From contig CAZQYC010000007.1 in assembly GCA_964597495.1 (NCBI GenBank), positions 1-64,000 of the forward strand: 64,000 nucleotides of DNA, written 5' to 3'. Position numbers and translations under genes: made by a program. Below the pieces are notes generated by a model, which worked only from the letters and a program-made list of their open reading frames with translations, was not told where the DNA came from and ran no database searches. Shown piece after piece: positions 16,719 to 26,033 of the stretch (positions are counted from its first letter, which is position 1; each line of letters starts with the position of its first letter). The stretch comes from CAZQYC01 sp964597495. GTDB taxonomy: Bacteria > Pseudomonadota > Gammaproteobacteria > Steroidobacterales > Steroidobacteraceae.

Positions 16719-16810
16719 AGCTAGCCACTAGCTTCTAGCTACTAGCCAGAATGGAACACCGCGATTCTTTACTCTGGCTAGTAGCTCGCGGCTAGAAGCT
16801 AGTAGCTAAC
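16719..16810. repeat. CTAG heptamer inverted-pair element, flgL-fliC
   Basis: The left arm (16719-16751) and right arm (16772-16810) are separated by about 20 nt and lie just upstream of the fliC promoter. A hairpin here could end the flgB-L transcript, although no T-run follows. Confidence 0.8.
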
Positions 16811-16828
16811 CAGCAGGTGCTTTAGGGC

Positions 16829-16855
16829 TAAAGTTTTCGACCTTTCTGCCGGACC
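16829..16855 (+). promoter_or_regulatory. Sigma-28 (FliA) promoter of fliC
   Basis: TAAAGTTT, 11 nt, GCCGGACC. The -35 box is perfect and the spacing exact; the -10 box keeps the essential GCCG. The 5' untranslated region would be about 180 nt. The rest of the 325-nt gap before fliC holds the heptamer element upstream and a CRP-like site downstream. Confidence 0.82.
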
Positions 16856-16880
16856 CGTGACATATCTATCAAGAAGCTGA

Positions 16881-16896
16881 CGTGATCTATGTCACA
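16881..16896. promoter_or_regulatory. CRP/Clp-like palindrome in the fliC leader
   Basis: CGTGATCTATGTCACA matches TGTGA-N6-TCACA at 9 of 10 fixed positions. It lies about 20 nt downstream of the predicted fliC start. It also overlaps the right half of an 8-bp inverted repeat (GTGACATA at 16857-16864, TATGTCAC at 16888-16895), which could be an operator or a leader hairpin. Confidence 0.4.
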
Positions 16897-17041
16897 TTTT
16901 TCCGAACTACGGCTTGCGTCTCTTAAGTTAGTTGCCTGGGCTCCGATACAGGTCTCAAGCAGCGCATCGTCGCATACAGCACGAGCGCAGCGCACTTACC
17001 GGGTTAGTACCCGGACTGTTCGGTAATACCAGGAGACTTTC

Positions 17042-19135
17042 ATGGCTCAGATCATCAACACCAACGTGGCGTCGCTGAATGCTCAGCGCAACCTCACGAC
17101 ATCGCAGGGCCAGTTGGCGACAGCCTTGCAAAGACTCTCATCCGGCTTGCGCATCAACAGCGCGAAGGACGACGCGGCAGGTCTCGCGATCTCCGAGCGG
17201 TTCACCACGCAGATCCGCGGCTTGAACCAAGCCGTGCGTAACGCGAACGACGCCATCTCGCTGTCGCAGACGGCGGAAGGCGCGCTCGGCGAATACGGCA
17301 ACATCCTGCAACGTATCCGCGAACTGTCGGTGCAGTCCGCTAACGCGACCAACAGCTCGGGCGACCGTCAGGCCCTCAACGGCGAAGCGCAGCAGCTGTT
17401 GAACGAATTAACGCGTATTTCGACGCAAACGCAGTTCAACGGCCAGAACATTCTCGATGGCTCGTTTGCTTCCGCGCAGTTCCAAGTGGGCGCGAACGCG
17501 AATCAAACCATCTCGGTGTCGATCGGCAATGCATCGACCACCGCGTTGGGTGCTTATCAGTACAACAACACGGCGAATGCGGTGACCGGTACCGCACTGG
17601 CTGTGGGCGACATTCAATTGAACGGCATTAACGTCGGTGTATCCACCGGCGGCAGCGCCGAAAATATTGCAACGGCCATCAACGCGGTCACCAGTCAGAC
17701 TGCCGTCAAGGCAACGGCTTCGACCTCGATCGCCGCGGCGAACGTGCCGACCCGTAAACAGGATTTGGCCTCGGGCGATTTGGTTATCAATGGCGTCAAC
17801 ATCGGCGCGATCGCCGGTGACTTCCAGGTGACTACGCAGGGTCAGAGCATTGCGACGGCCATTAACTTGACCACGGCTCAGCACGGTGTCACCGCCACGG
17901 CGGATGCATCGACGGGCGCGATCACCTTGACATCGGACGTCGGCAAGACGATTGCCCTCACGACGTTGAACGGCGCCGCCGGCGCGGACAAAGTCGAAAA
18001 CGCGACCGGTCTTGAGTTGTCGAGCAGCCAAACGGTCGCCACGGACGCCATGACCTTCACGGGTACGGTCGGCACCAGCACCTTGACGTTCACCGCAGTG
18101 GCGGTAGCTGGTGACCAAGTAGCGGTCAACGGCCAGACTTATACGTTCGCCGCTTCGGCCTCCGGCAACACGACGGTGGCGATCGGCGCAAGCCAAACGG
18201 CCAGTGCCGCTAACTTGGCCGCCGCCATCATAGCCAATGAAGCGACGTTGGGTACGAATACGCATATCACCGCAAGCTCCGCAGCGGGCGTATTGACGGT
18301 CACGTCCAGCTTCGCGACCTCAACCGCCACGCACACCTTCATCACCGAACCGGTGGACTCGACCAGCAACATGGCCATCTCCAATGCGGCGGTGGCGGGT
18401 GTCGGCGTCGCGGTGAACAGCACCTTGACGGTCGGTGGCAAGACCTACGAATTCGGCTTCAACGATACGTCGGTGACGACGGGCAACACGAAAGTGGTGA
18501 TCGGCGCGACCGCAACGTTGACGGCTGCTAATTTCACGAACGCCGTCAACGCTGCCTATGCGGCTGTCACGACGAACGTGCAGGCTTCGGCGGCCGGTGC
18601 GGTGTCGACGCTGACTTCGCTCAACAAGGGCGCGCAAGGCACGACGGACGTAACCGGTTCGGCTAACACCGGTATCACACGCGTGCTTGCAGGCGGTGCC
18701 GCGGGTACTTATGCCGCCAGCACCACGTACGGAAAAGTCTCGCTGTCTTCCAGCGCGCCGTTCCAGATCGCGGGTACCAACTTGACGCGTGCAGGTTTGC
18801 AAGCGGCCGGTTCGACGCTGAATTCGATCGGCACGATCGACATCTCGTCGGTGTCCGGGGCGAACTCGGCGATCGGTTTGATCGACGGTGCACTTGATCA
18901 AGTGTCCAGGATCCGAGCGAGCTTGGGCGCGATTCAAAACCGCTTCGAATCCACGGTAGCCAACTTGAGTGCGACTGCCGAGAACCTCTCCGCTGCCCGT
19001 AGCCGAATCCGCGATGCGGACTTCGCTCAGGAAACGGCAGAGTTGACTCGCGGTCAGATTCTGCAGCAGGCAGGTACGGCGATTCTTGCGCAGGCGAATG
19101 CTCTGCCGCAGAACGTGCTCTCGCTGTTGCGGTAA
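17042..19135 (+). CDS. fliC: Flagellin FliC
   Basis: Filament subunit (697 aa, large). Residues 1 to about 160 are the conserved D0/D1 helices (MAQIINTNVASLNAQRNLTT, LSSGLRINSAKDDAAGLAIS). Residues of about 600-697 are the returning D1/D0 helices ending QANALPQNVLSLLR. The long middle is rich in Ala, Thr, Ser and Gly. It has hook-IN-like repeats (LVINGVNIG, LTVGGKTYEFG) and many Ser/Thr residues that could be O-glycosylated by the cluster 4 kb downstream. AGGAG lies 8 nt before the ATG. Only one flagellin gene is present in the window. Confidence 0.97.
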   Translation: MAQIINTNVASLNAQRNLTTSQGQLATALQRLSSGLRINSAKDDAAGLAISERFTTQIRGLNQAVRNANDAISLSQTAEGALGEYGNILQRIRELSVQSANATNSSGDRQALNGEAQQLLNELTRISTQTQFNGQNILDGSFASAQFQVGANANQTISVSIGNASTTALGAYQYNNTANAVTGTALAVGDIQLNGINVGVSTGGSAENIATAINAVTSQTAVKATASTSIAAANVPTRKQDLASGDLVINGVNIGAIAGDFQVTTQGQSIATAINLTTAQHGVTATADASTGAITLTSDVGKTIALTTLNGAAGADKVENATGLELSSSQTVATDAMTFTGTVGTSTLTFTAVAVAGDQVAVNGQTYTFAASASGNTTVAIGASQTASAANLAAAIIANEATLGTNTHITASSAAGVLTVTSSFATSTATHTFITEPVDSTSNMAISNAAVAGVGVAVNSTLTVGGKTYEFGFNDTSVTTGNTKVVIGATATLTAANFTNAVNAAYAAVTTNVQASAAGAVSTLTSLNKGAQGTTDVTGSANTGITRVLAGGAAGTYAASTTYGKVSLSSSAPFQIAGTNLTRAGLQAAGSTLNSIGTIDISSVSGANSAIGLIDGALDQVSRIRASLGAIQNRFESTVANLSATAENLSAARSRIRDADFAQETAELTRGQILQQAGTAILAQANALPQNVLSLLR

Positions 19136-19177
19136 CGGATCGGGATAGGACGGCGACTCGCTAGGGTCAATGTCCAC

Positions 19178-19212
19178 GCGCGCAGGCAGACCGATTGGTC
19201 TGCGCTGCGCGC
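19178..19212 (+). terminator. Strong hairpin after fliC
   Basis: GCGCGCAGGCAGACC, a 4-nt loop, then GGTCTGCGCTGCGCGC: about 15 bp with one bulge. No T-run follows (CAAACCCG), so it may stabilise fliC mRNA or attenuate read-through into flaG rather than act as a classical terminator. Confidence 0.5.
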
Positions 19213-19268
19213 AAACCCGAGACGAGTTGAACGATTACTGATGAGGAGTGTTCTCAAGGTAGTGCACT

Positions 19269-19628
19269 ATGAATATCGACGCTCTTATAGCCCAAGGTTC
19301 GGCGTCGCCCCGGTATCAGCACGATGCCGCAGCGGTGCAAGTGGTTTCGACGCCGGCGCCAGCGCCGGTCGCTACCGCCCCAAGTCGTCCGGCCTCGCCG
19401 CCGACTCTGGATCAGGTACGCGCGGCTTCGGAACAGATTGAACGGTTCTTGAAGAGTTCGGGGCGCGCGCTGGATTTTCATGTCGACGGCGACAGCGGCT
19501 TGGTGGTCGTGGTGGTCCGCGACTCGGCCAGCGGCGACGTGATTCGGCAGATTCCGAGCGAGGAAGCGCTGCATCTGGCGCAAACGTTGACTGAAGGATC
19601 GAAGTCGCTCGTGACGGCGGTGGCCTAA
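19269..19628 (+). CDS. flaG: FlaG family protein
   Basis: Small protein (119 aa) of the FlaG family, which affects filament length. It has a disordered Ala/Pro-rich N-terminus, then the conserved C-terminal domain (LDFHVDGDSGLVVVVVRDSA, IRQIPSEEALHLAQTL). It lies between fliC and fliD, the usual site in Pseudomonas-type clusters. The ATG is preceded only by AAGGTAG, a weak ribosome binding site. Confidence 0.88.
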   Translation: MNIDALIAQGSASPRYQHDAAAVQVVSTPAPAPVATAPSRPASPPTLDQVRAASEQIERFLKSSGRALDFHVDGDSGLVVVVVRDSASGDVIRQIPSEEALHLAQTLTEGSKSLVTAVA

Positions 19629-19658
19629 TGCGAGCAATTTGAGTTGAGAGGATATTAA

Positions 19659-21038
19659 GTGGCAACACTGCAATCACCCGGCCTCGCGTCGGGTCTCGAC
19701 GTTAATTCGATCGTGCAGCAATTGGTTGCAGCCGAACGCGCGCCCGGCGCGAGCCGCATCGCACGTGAAAAGGCGGCGGTCGCCACCGAAGTCTCGGCGC
19801 TAGGAACGTTGAAGGGCGCCCTGTCGTCCTTCAAGACTACGCTGGATCCAATCAAGACGTTGGACTCCTTCGCCGCGCGTTCGGCCACGTCCTCCGATGA
19901 CGATATTTTTACGGCGACGGCGAAGTCCGGTGCAGCGGTCGGTACTTATCCGATCGAAGTGAGCAGCCTCGCCACGGCGCAGCAGCTTTCGTCCACGGTG
20001 TTTGCTGCGGGTAGCACGGCGATAGTTGGTACCGGTACGCTCCAGATCTCGCTGGGTTCAAGCACGATCAATGTCGGCATCGATTCGACCAATCAAACAC
20101 TGGCCGGCATTCGCGATGCGATCAATAAGGCGCCGCAGAATCCGGGCGTGCGCGCGACCATCGTGACCGAAAGCGGCGGCGCGCACTTGCTGTTGACGTC
20201 CACGAAGACAGGCCTGGCAAATAAAATTAAGGTCGTGGTCAGCTCGGACAACGGATTGCAACAGCTTTCTTACAACGCGCCGTCGGATACGGCGAACTAC
20301 ACGCCGTTAAAGCCTGCTGCCGATGCTTCCATCAAAGTTGCAGGCTATACGCGCACCAGCGCTTCGAACACGATCACGGACGCGATCGATGGCATTACGC
20401 TCAACCTTAAAGAAGCAGACCTCGGCGTCGAGTACACGTTGACCGTTGCGGAGAACGTGACGGCCGCGACCACGCGCGTGCAGAATTTCGTTTCGCAGTT
20501 CAATGCCGCCTTCAATCAATTGAAGGAACTCGGTAAGTTCGACGCCTCGTCAGGCAAGGGTGGTCCGCTGCTCGGCGATTCCTTATTGCGAAACATAGCC
20601 ACGGAATTTCGTAACGGCGCCGCGAATCCCGTCACCAGCGCCAGCGGAACCTACAAGTCGCTTGCGGAAATCGGCATTACCACCACTAAGGAAGGAACGC
20701 TCGAAGTGAACGACAGCAAGCTTAGCGCTGCGTTGACGAGCAATTTCGACAGCGTCGCCGCCTTGTTCGGGAGCGCGAACGGCGTTGCAGCGCGACTTTC
20801 CGCCAGTATCGGCAAGCGTTTGGAAAGCGGCGCGGATTTGGCCGTTCGCAACGCCAATCTCGACAAGCGATCCAAAGACGTGCAAACGGATCAAGCCAAA
20901 CTGGACGTACGCATGGCGCTGGTCGAGGAACGTCTTCGCAAGCAGTTCACGTCGCTCGACACGGTGCTGTCGAAGCTACAGTCGACATCGACGTTTCTAA
21001 CGCAGCAGTTGTCGCAGATCTCGAATCTCAACAGATAG
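19659..21038 (+). CDS. fliD: Flagellar filament cap protein FliD
   Basis: HAP2 cap (459 aa) that inserts flagellin monomers at the filament tip. It uses a GTG start with GAGAGGA upstream. The N-terminus LQSPGLASGLDVNSIVQQLVAAE and the C-terminal coiled-coil region (RKQFTSLDTVLSKLQSTSTFLTQQL) are typical. It lies 30 bp after flaG, so the two are probably co-transcribed. Confidence 0.95.
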   Translation: MATLQSPGLASGLDVNSIVQQLVAAERAPGASRIAREKAAVATEVSALGTLKGALSSFKTTLDPIKTLDSFAARSATSSDDDIFTATAKSGAAVGTYPIEVSSLATAQQLSSTVFAAGSTAIVGTGTLQISLGSSTINVGIDSTNQTLAGIRDAINKAPQNPGVRATIVTESGGAHLLLTSTKTGLANKIKVVVSSDNGLQQLSYNAPSDTANYTPLKPAADASIKVAGYTRTSASNTITDAIDGITLNLKEADLGVEYTLTVAENVTAATTRVQNFVSQFNAAFNQLKELGKFDASSGKGGPLLGDSLLRNIATEFRNGAANPVTSASGTYKSLAEIGITTTKEGTLEVNDSKLSAALTSNFDSVAALFGSANGVAARLSASIGKRLESGADLAVRNANLDKRSKDVQTDQAKLDVRMALVEERLRKQFTSLDTVLSKLQSTSTFLTQQLSQISNLNR

Positions 21039-21040
21039 GA

Positions 21041-21184
21041 AGCCGCTGGCTACTAGCCGCTAGCAACTAGCCAGAGTTCTGCAGCGCCAAAGCGAGACGC
21101 TGTTCCGGTCGCCGGTGGCGTGCAAGTGCCAGTCGATTCCAGCCGAAAATTTATTTCTGGCTAGTAGCTAGTTGCTAGCAGCTC
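21041..21184. repeat. CTAG heptamer inverted-pair element, fliD-fliS
   Basis: The left arm (21041-21076) starts within 3 nt of the fliD stop. The right arm (21155-21184) begins TTCTGGCTAGTAGCTAG. The spacer is about 78 nt. The fliS promoter follows 12 nt later. Confidence 0.83.
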
Positions 21185-21195
21185 TCTTCGTTGCC

Positions 21196-21222
21196 TCAAG
21201 TCCGAGCCGTCCGGGCCGATAA
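21196..21222 (+). promoter_or_regulatory. Sigma-28 (FliA) promoter of fliS
   Basis: TCAAGTCC, 11 nt, GCCGATAA. The -10 box is a perfect consensus; the -35 box matches 5 of 8 positions at the exact spacing. The predicted start is about 25 nt upstream of the fliS ATG. Confidence 0.65.
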
Positions 21223-21253
21223 ATCGGCATAGCAACTAACAGAGTGCCTCGCC

Positions 21254-21694
21254 ATGTCGGCTTATCCGCAGTCATCCAAAATGTCCGCCTACCGAAATAC
21301 CGCCGCGCACGGCGGTGTCGCTGCGGCCGATCCGCATGGACTTGTGTTGATGCTGATGAATGGCACCGTTGAGCGCCTCTCCGCAGCTCGCGGTTGCATA
21401 CAGAACAAGGCATATGTCGAGAAAGCCCAGCTCATTCATCGCGCAATTGCCCTCATCGATCAACTGCGCAACAGCTTGAATATGCAGTCGGGCGGAGAGA
21501 TCGCCGAAAACCTGGACAACCTGTACGGCTACATGTGTCAGCAGCTCCTGCACGCGACCGTCGAAAACGACATTGAGAAACTCGACGAAGTACTGCGCTT
21601 GTTGCATCAGATTCGTAGTGCGTGGATGGAGATTCCGAAGCAGGGTGTTGCGACACCGCAACCGGGCTCACAACCTGGAGCGCCGGCGCGATGA
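21254..21694 (+). CDS. fliS: Flagellin export chaperone FliS
   Basis: Cytoplasmic chaperone (146 aa) that caps the flagellin C-terminus before export. AYRNTAAHGGVAAADPHGLVLMLMNGTVERLSAARG and LIHRAIALIDQLRNSLNMQSGGEIAENLDNLYGYM are the FliS family core. The stop codon overlaps the next start (ATGA), so translation of the fliT-like gene is coupled. Confidence 0.95.
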   Translation: MSAYPQSSKMSAYRNTAAHGGVAAADPHGLVLMLMNGTVERLSAARGCIQNKAYVEKAQLIHRAIALIDQLRNSLNMQSGGEIAENLDNLYGYMCQQLLHATVENDIEKLDEVLRLLHQIRSAWMEIPKQGVATPQPGSQPGAPAR

Positions 21695-21945
21695 GCTTTT
21701 CCGTGGGCCGCGAAACGCTCATTGCCGGCGTGCTCGCCGCCACCGATAAATTGGTTCAGCAAGTGGGCCAAGGGGACTGGCAGTCCGCCGACAAAACCAT
21801 CGCCGACCGACGCCTGCTGCTCGAACAACTCTCGAAGCAGGGTCCCCAACCGGGCGAGCACGATTTTTTGCGCGCACTGCGCGAAGCCGCAGCCGAATCG
21901 GAAGCGGCCCTCGCGACGATGAGCCAAGCAAACCGTCCTCGTTGA
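21691..21945 (+). CDS. Small helical protein in the fliT position
   Basis: An 84-aa protein starting MSFSVGRETLIAGV, overlapping the fliS stop by 4 nt. It is predicted to be almost entirely helical (DKLVQQVGQGDWQSADKTIADRRLLLEQL), with size and position as expected of FliT, the FliD export chaperone. FliT sequences diverge quickly, so the assignment rests mainly on gene order and the short helical build. Confidence 0.6.
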   Translation: MSFSVGRETLIAGVLAATDKLVQQVGQGDWQSADKTIADRRLLLEQLSKQGPQPGEHDFLRALREAAAESEAALATMSQANRPR

Positions 21946-21976
21946 GCGAAACGAGCCAATCACTTACCGGTCGCTC

Positions 21977-22555
21977 ATGTACGAGGGAATCGACACCATC
22001 GTTCTGCAGAACGAACTGGCGTTCGAAGACGAACTGCCATTCGCGTGGCGCTCCTGTGCTTTGCCGTTATCAGCTGGCTTGGAAGCTCGCCACGTCGAAA
22101 GCAACGTTCGCTTACTGCAAATTTGTCTAACCCTCGACGAGTCCACGTCCGCGGATAAAGCCGAGGATGCGCAGCAAAACCTCGATGTAGCGCGGCTCGA
22201 CATGAAAGTGAATCTCTTGCTCGACCTGGTCGGGAAATTACTGCTGCAAAATCATCCGCGGCCGCTTCCCGGCAAGTTGCGACTCAACGCGCGCGGTGCG
22301 GCGTGGCAAGCACGGGCGGAGTCGAGCGATGAAGCGCTGAAGATTGGCGAGACGGGAATGGTTGAAATCTACCTACATGAATACCTGCTCGACCCACTTC
22401 GCTTGGCGGCGAGAGTGATTCATTGCGAAGGAGGTCGAGTCGAAGTGCGATTCGACCGTGCATCGGATACGGTCGTCGATCTCATCGACAAGCTGACGTT
22501 TCGCCGGCATCGCCGCCAAGTGGCCGTCGCGCGGCAGCCGCGCAGCGCCTCCTGA
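21977..22555 (+). CDS. Atypical PilZ-domain protein
   Basis: A 192-aa protein resembling the atypical (tetrameric-type) PilZ family found next to fliS in Xanthomonas, a putative cyclic-di-GMP or partner-binding adaptor. An N-terminal helical part (KVNLLLDLVGKLLLQN) precedes a beta-rich PilZ-like part (GETGMVEIYLHEYLLDPLRLAARVI). I do not see a clean RxxxR plus D/NxSxxG c-di-GMP signature, as expected for the atypical class. It is the third gene after fliS and probably in the same transcript. The family call is from memory of gene order and overall shape. Confidence 0.6.
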   Translation: MYEGIDTIVLQNELAFEDELPFAWRSCALPLSAGLEARHVESNVRLLQICLTLDESTSADKAEDAQQNLDVARLDMKVNLLLDLVGKLLLQNHPRPLPGKLRLNARGAAWQARAESSDEALKIGETGMVEIYLHEYLLDPLRLAARVIHCEGGRVEVRFDRASDTVVDLIDKLTFRRHRRQVAVARQPRSAS

Positions 22556-22576
22556 TACTCCAGCAGAGTTGTATCT

Positions 22577-22605
22577 GTTTCCTCTCCCGCAACCGGAAGA
22601 GGGAG
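22577..22605. repeat. CTCTCCC/GGGAGAG palindrome upstream of the glycosyltransferase gene
   Basis: CCTCTCCCGCAACCGGAAGA then GGGAGAGG. This is an intergenic copy of the family found in nrdA and nrdB. Confidence 0.6.
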
Positions 22606-22683
22606 AGGAATCAGGCATCCCCCGAGCGAAGCGCGTCTCAAAGTTCATGTTTACGGAATCGCGCTCCACTCTCTGCACGGTAG

Positions 22684-22699
22684 TGGCCGCGCATTTGCA
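22684..22699 (+). promoter_or_regulatory. Possible sigma-54 promoter upstream of the TPR glycosyltransferase gene
   Basis: TGGCCGCGCATTTGCA keeps TGGC and TTGCA with GG-N10-GC spacing, but the ACG after TGGC is replaced. The predicted start is about 42 nt before the ATG at 22753. Confidence 0.45.
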
Positions 22700-22752
22700 T
22701 AACACTCCTGCATCGACAGAGCGCCGTCAATTTGACGGAGAGGCATGCATTC

Positions 22753-25700
22753 ATGGCGGAGTCCTCGGTCACGCAGATTTCCCAAGCGCAAGCTCTCGAG
22801 CAGGGTTTGCTGCTTGCCATCGCTTGCCATCGCGCCGGTCGCGTAGCGGAAGCCGAGCAACTTTACGTTGCGCTTCTGCAAGCGGAGCCCCTTCAACCCG
22901 ATGCCAATCACAATTTAGGCCTGCTTTACGTGCAGGCGCGGAAGTTTACGGAGAGCTTTCCTTTCTTCCTTGCGGCTATCGAAGCCGATCCCACCTCCGC
23001 ACAATATTGGTTGAGTTATATCGAGGCGCTCGTATTGGCCGAGCAATGGGCGGATGCGCGGCTAGTATTGTCGCATGCGCGCAGTCACGGGCTCGAAGGA
23101 CACGCCGTCGAGGCGCTCGCCGAACGCATAGAAAGCGGATCGAGTGAAAGGCTCGTTCCCGAACCGAGAGTTCCCGAACCGAGAGTTCCCGAACGGAAAA
23201 CATCCAAGGGGAAAGCTCCCGGTAACAAGAGCGCCTCTGCCTCGAAGCGCCGATCTCGCGATCAAGGGACTCATGATCAAGGGGAAAATCAGGAAGTCGA
23301 TGCGTTAGTCGCCTTGTTTAACGCAGGGCGGTATGCAGAAGGCGAATGCAGGGCGCGCGAGATGACGGAGCGCTCTCCGAAATTCGGTTTCGGCTTTAAA
23401 GTGCTGGGCGCTCTGCTGCAAGCTCAAGGGCGAGGCGCCGAGGCGCTCGAACACCTGAGAACAGCCGCGACGCTCCTGCCTGGCGATGCAGAGGTGCACA
23501 GCAATCTAGGCGTTGTTTTTTCCGATCTGCAGCAGTGGCCAGAGGCCGAACAATGCCAGCAACGTGCCATCAAGTTGCAGCCGGCATTCGCCATGGCGCA
23601 CTNNNNNNNNNNNNNNNNNNNNNNNNNNNNNNNNNNNNNNNNNNNNNNNNNNNNNNNNNNNNNNNNNNNNNNNNNNNNNNNNNNNNNNNNNNNNNNNNNN
23701 NNGAACAATGCCAGCAACGTGCCATCAAGTTGCAGCCGGCATTCGCCATGGCGCACTACAATCTTGGTGTTGCGCTGCGGCTCCAGGGCAAGTTCGGAGC
23801 CGCCGAGCGTGAGTTTCGCAAGGCGCTGCAAGGTGACTTTCATCAGGCCGAATCCAAGCGCGCCGAATGCCATTTCAATCTTGCTTTGAGCCTTCAGGCG
23901 CAGAGCAAACTCAAGGAAGCGGCCGACAGCTATCGTGACGCACTGAATATCAAACCGCTGTGGGCCGAAGCGCATAACAATTTAGCCTGTTTGCTGAAAG
24001 ATGCGCATCGCTATTCGGAAGCGGAACGGCACTACGGCCAAGCCTTGGAAATCAATCCCAACCTCTCCGAGCCGCATCATAATCTCGGTTTGCTGCTCGA
24101 TGTGCAGGGCCGCTGCGACGAAGCGGAACACTGCATTCGTCGAGCTATCGGCATTCGTCCGGACTACGTGGAGGCCCACAACAATTTGGGGATCGTACTG
24201 AAGCATAGAGGCTGTCTGAAAGACGCTGAGCTCTGTTTTCGTCAAGCGGTGGACATTAACCCCGGCTTTGTCGAATCGCTCTACAACTTGGCGAATTGCT
24301 TGGTCGAACGCGAGCACTATGCAGAAGCGGAGGAGTATTACCGGAAGGCGCTCGATGCCGATCCTACCTATGCGCCGGCCTACAACAACTTCGGCAACAT
24401 GCTCGAAAAGCGGCATCGTTCGAAGGAGGCTGAACAGTGCCATCGTCGCGCGCTGGAGCTGGATCCCGGGAACGCCGACGCACATTGCAATTTAGGCAAT
24501 GCGCTTCGAAGTCAGGGTAAATTGACGGGTGCGGAGTCGAGCTACCGGCACGCGCTGTCGCTGAAACCTCACTGTCTCGAAGCGCTCTTCAACTTAGGCG
24601 TTGCGCTCGCCGAACAGCATCGGTTCGCCGCCGCCGAAGAAAGCTATCGCCGCGTCTTGGAGCTCAATCCCGCTCATGCCGAGGCGGCGAAGAATCTCGG
24701 CAACACGCTCAAAGATCAAGGCCGATTTTCCGAAGCGGAATTATGCTATCGCCGCGCGCTCGAATTGAAGCCCGATTACGTCGATGCGCTCAGCAATTTG
24801 CTGTTTGATTTGAACTATGCGGCCGATCGGCCGATCGGGTCCTGCGTCGAGGAAGCGCGACGTTACGGTCGAATGGTCGATGCGGCGGCCGAACGCCTTG
24901 CCGATTCGAAGTTCGCCGAATGGTCGTGCACGCTTGCGCCGCAACGCCTGCGCGTCGGCATCGTCTCCGCAGATCTTCATTCGCATCCCGTTGGCTTCTT
25001 TCTCGAAGCGATGCTTGAAAGGCTTGCGACTCGATTCGAACTGATCGCTTATACCGCCCATTTCGAAGAAGACGGCCTTACGGCGCGCATTAAACCTCGA
25101 TTTGCTGCTTGGAAATCGATAGTGGGTCTGACGGATGCCGAAGCGGCAAAGACGATCCATTCGGATGGCGTTCACGTGTTGCTCGACCTTTCCGGGCATA
25201 CGGCGCGGAATCGTCTGCCCATGTTTGCCTATCGGCCGGCGCCGGTTCAGGCAAGTTGGCTTGGATACTTTGCGACCACGGGTGTGACGGCGATGGATTA
25301 CGTTCTTGGGGACCCCTACGTGATTCCGCTAGGCGAAGAAGATCATTTCACCGAGCGCGTATGGCGGTTGCCGGAAGGCTATTTGTGTTTTACGCCGCCG
25401 AATGTCGATCTGGCCATAAATGACTTGCCTGCCTGGCATAGCGGGGAATTCACGTTCGGCTGTTTCAATAATTTGACGAAGATGACGGATGCCGTCGTTG
25501 CGGTGTGGTCGCGCATTCTCAAGGCATTGCCCACGTCGCGATTGCTCTTGAAGACACGCCAGCTCGACGATTCATCCGCCTGCGACAAGACTCGCGAACG
25601 GTTTGCCGCGCACGGCGTTCCGGCGACTCAATTGCTCCTGGAAGGCGGCTCGCCGAGAACGGAATTATTGGCGACTTACGGATACGTCGACGTTGCGCTC

Positions 25701-26033
25701 GATCCCTTTCCTTACCCCGGCGGCACCACCAGCGTCGAGGGGCTGTGGATGGGGGTGCCCGTTATTACTCGCAAAGGAGATCGATTCGTTTCGCACGTCG
25801 GCGAGTCCATCGCGCATAACGCCGGCTTAAGCGATTGGATCGCGCAGACGGACGAAGATTACGTTGCGAAAGCGATAGACATCAGCACGAAGCTCAACGA
25901 ACTCGCCATGTTGCGTGCCACGCTGCGATCGCAAGTGCTCGCCTCGCCGCTCTTCGATGCCAGGCGTTTTGCCGGCCATTTCGAAAACGCCTTGTGGGGA
26001 ATGTGGCGGCAATATCGGGATCAGCGGAAATGA
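22753..26033 (+). CDS. TPR-repeat O-GlcNAc-transferase-like glycosyltransferase (interrupted only by an assembly gap)
   Basis: The N-terminal two-thirds are tetratricopeptide repeats (many copies of AHNNLG, EAEQCHRRALEL, NPxxAEAxxNLG). The C-terminal third is a glycosyltransferase family 41 (SPINDLY/OGT-like) domain with FPYPGGTTSVEGLWMGVPVITRKGDRFVSHVGES. A Pro/Glu/Arg linker with direct repeats of VPEPR separates the first TPRs from the rest. The 100-N gap plus a duplicated 55-bp flank (155 nt) shifts the frame. Removing them gives one frame of 1042 codons. ATG at 22753 has GGAGAGG 9 nt upstream. Its likely role is O-glycosylation of flagellin in the cytoplasm, inferred from context. Confidence 0.85.
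23603..23702. other. Assembly gap (100 N) with duplicated 55-bp flanks
   Basis: The 55 bp at 23548-23602 are identical to 23703-23757. The flanks are the same sequence read twice, so the true sequence is probably continuous with one copy and no Ns. Collapsing removes 155 nt and restores the reading frame. Confidence 0.93.

Noticed and set aside
22732..23889. Two separate overlapping TPR genes around the N gap
   Set aside because: Both are halves of one gene; collapsing the duplicated 55 bp and the Ns joins them in a single frame.
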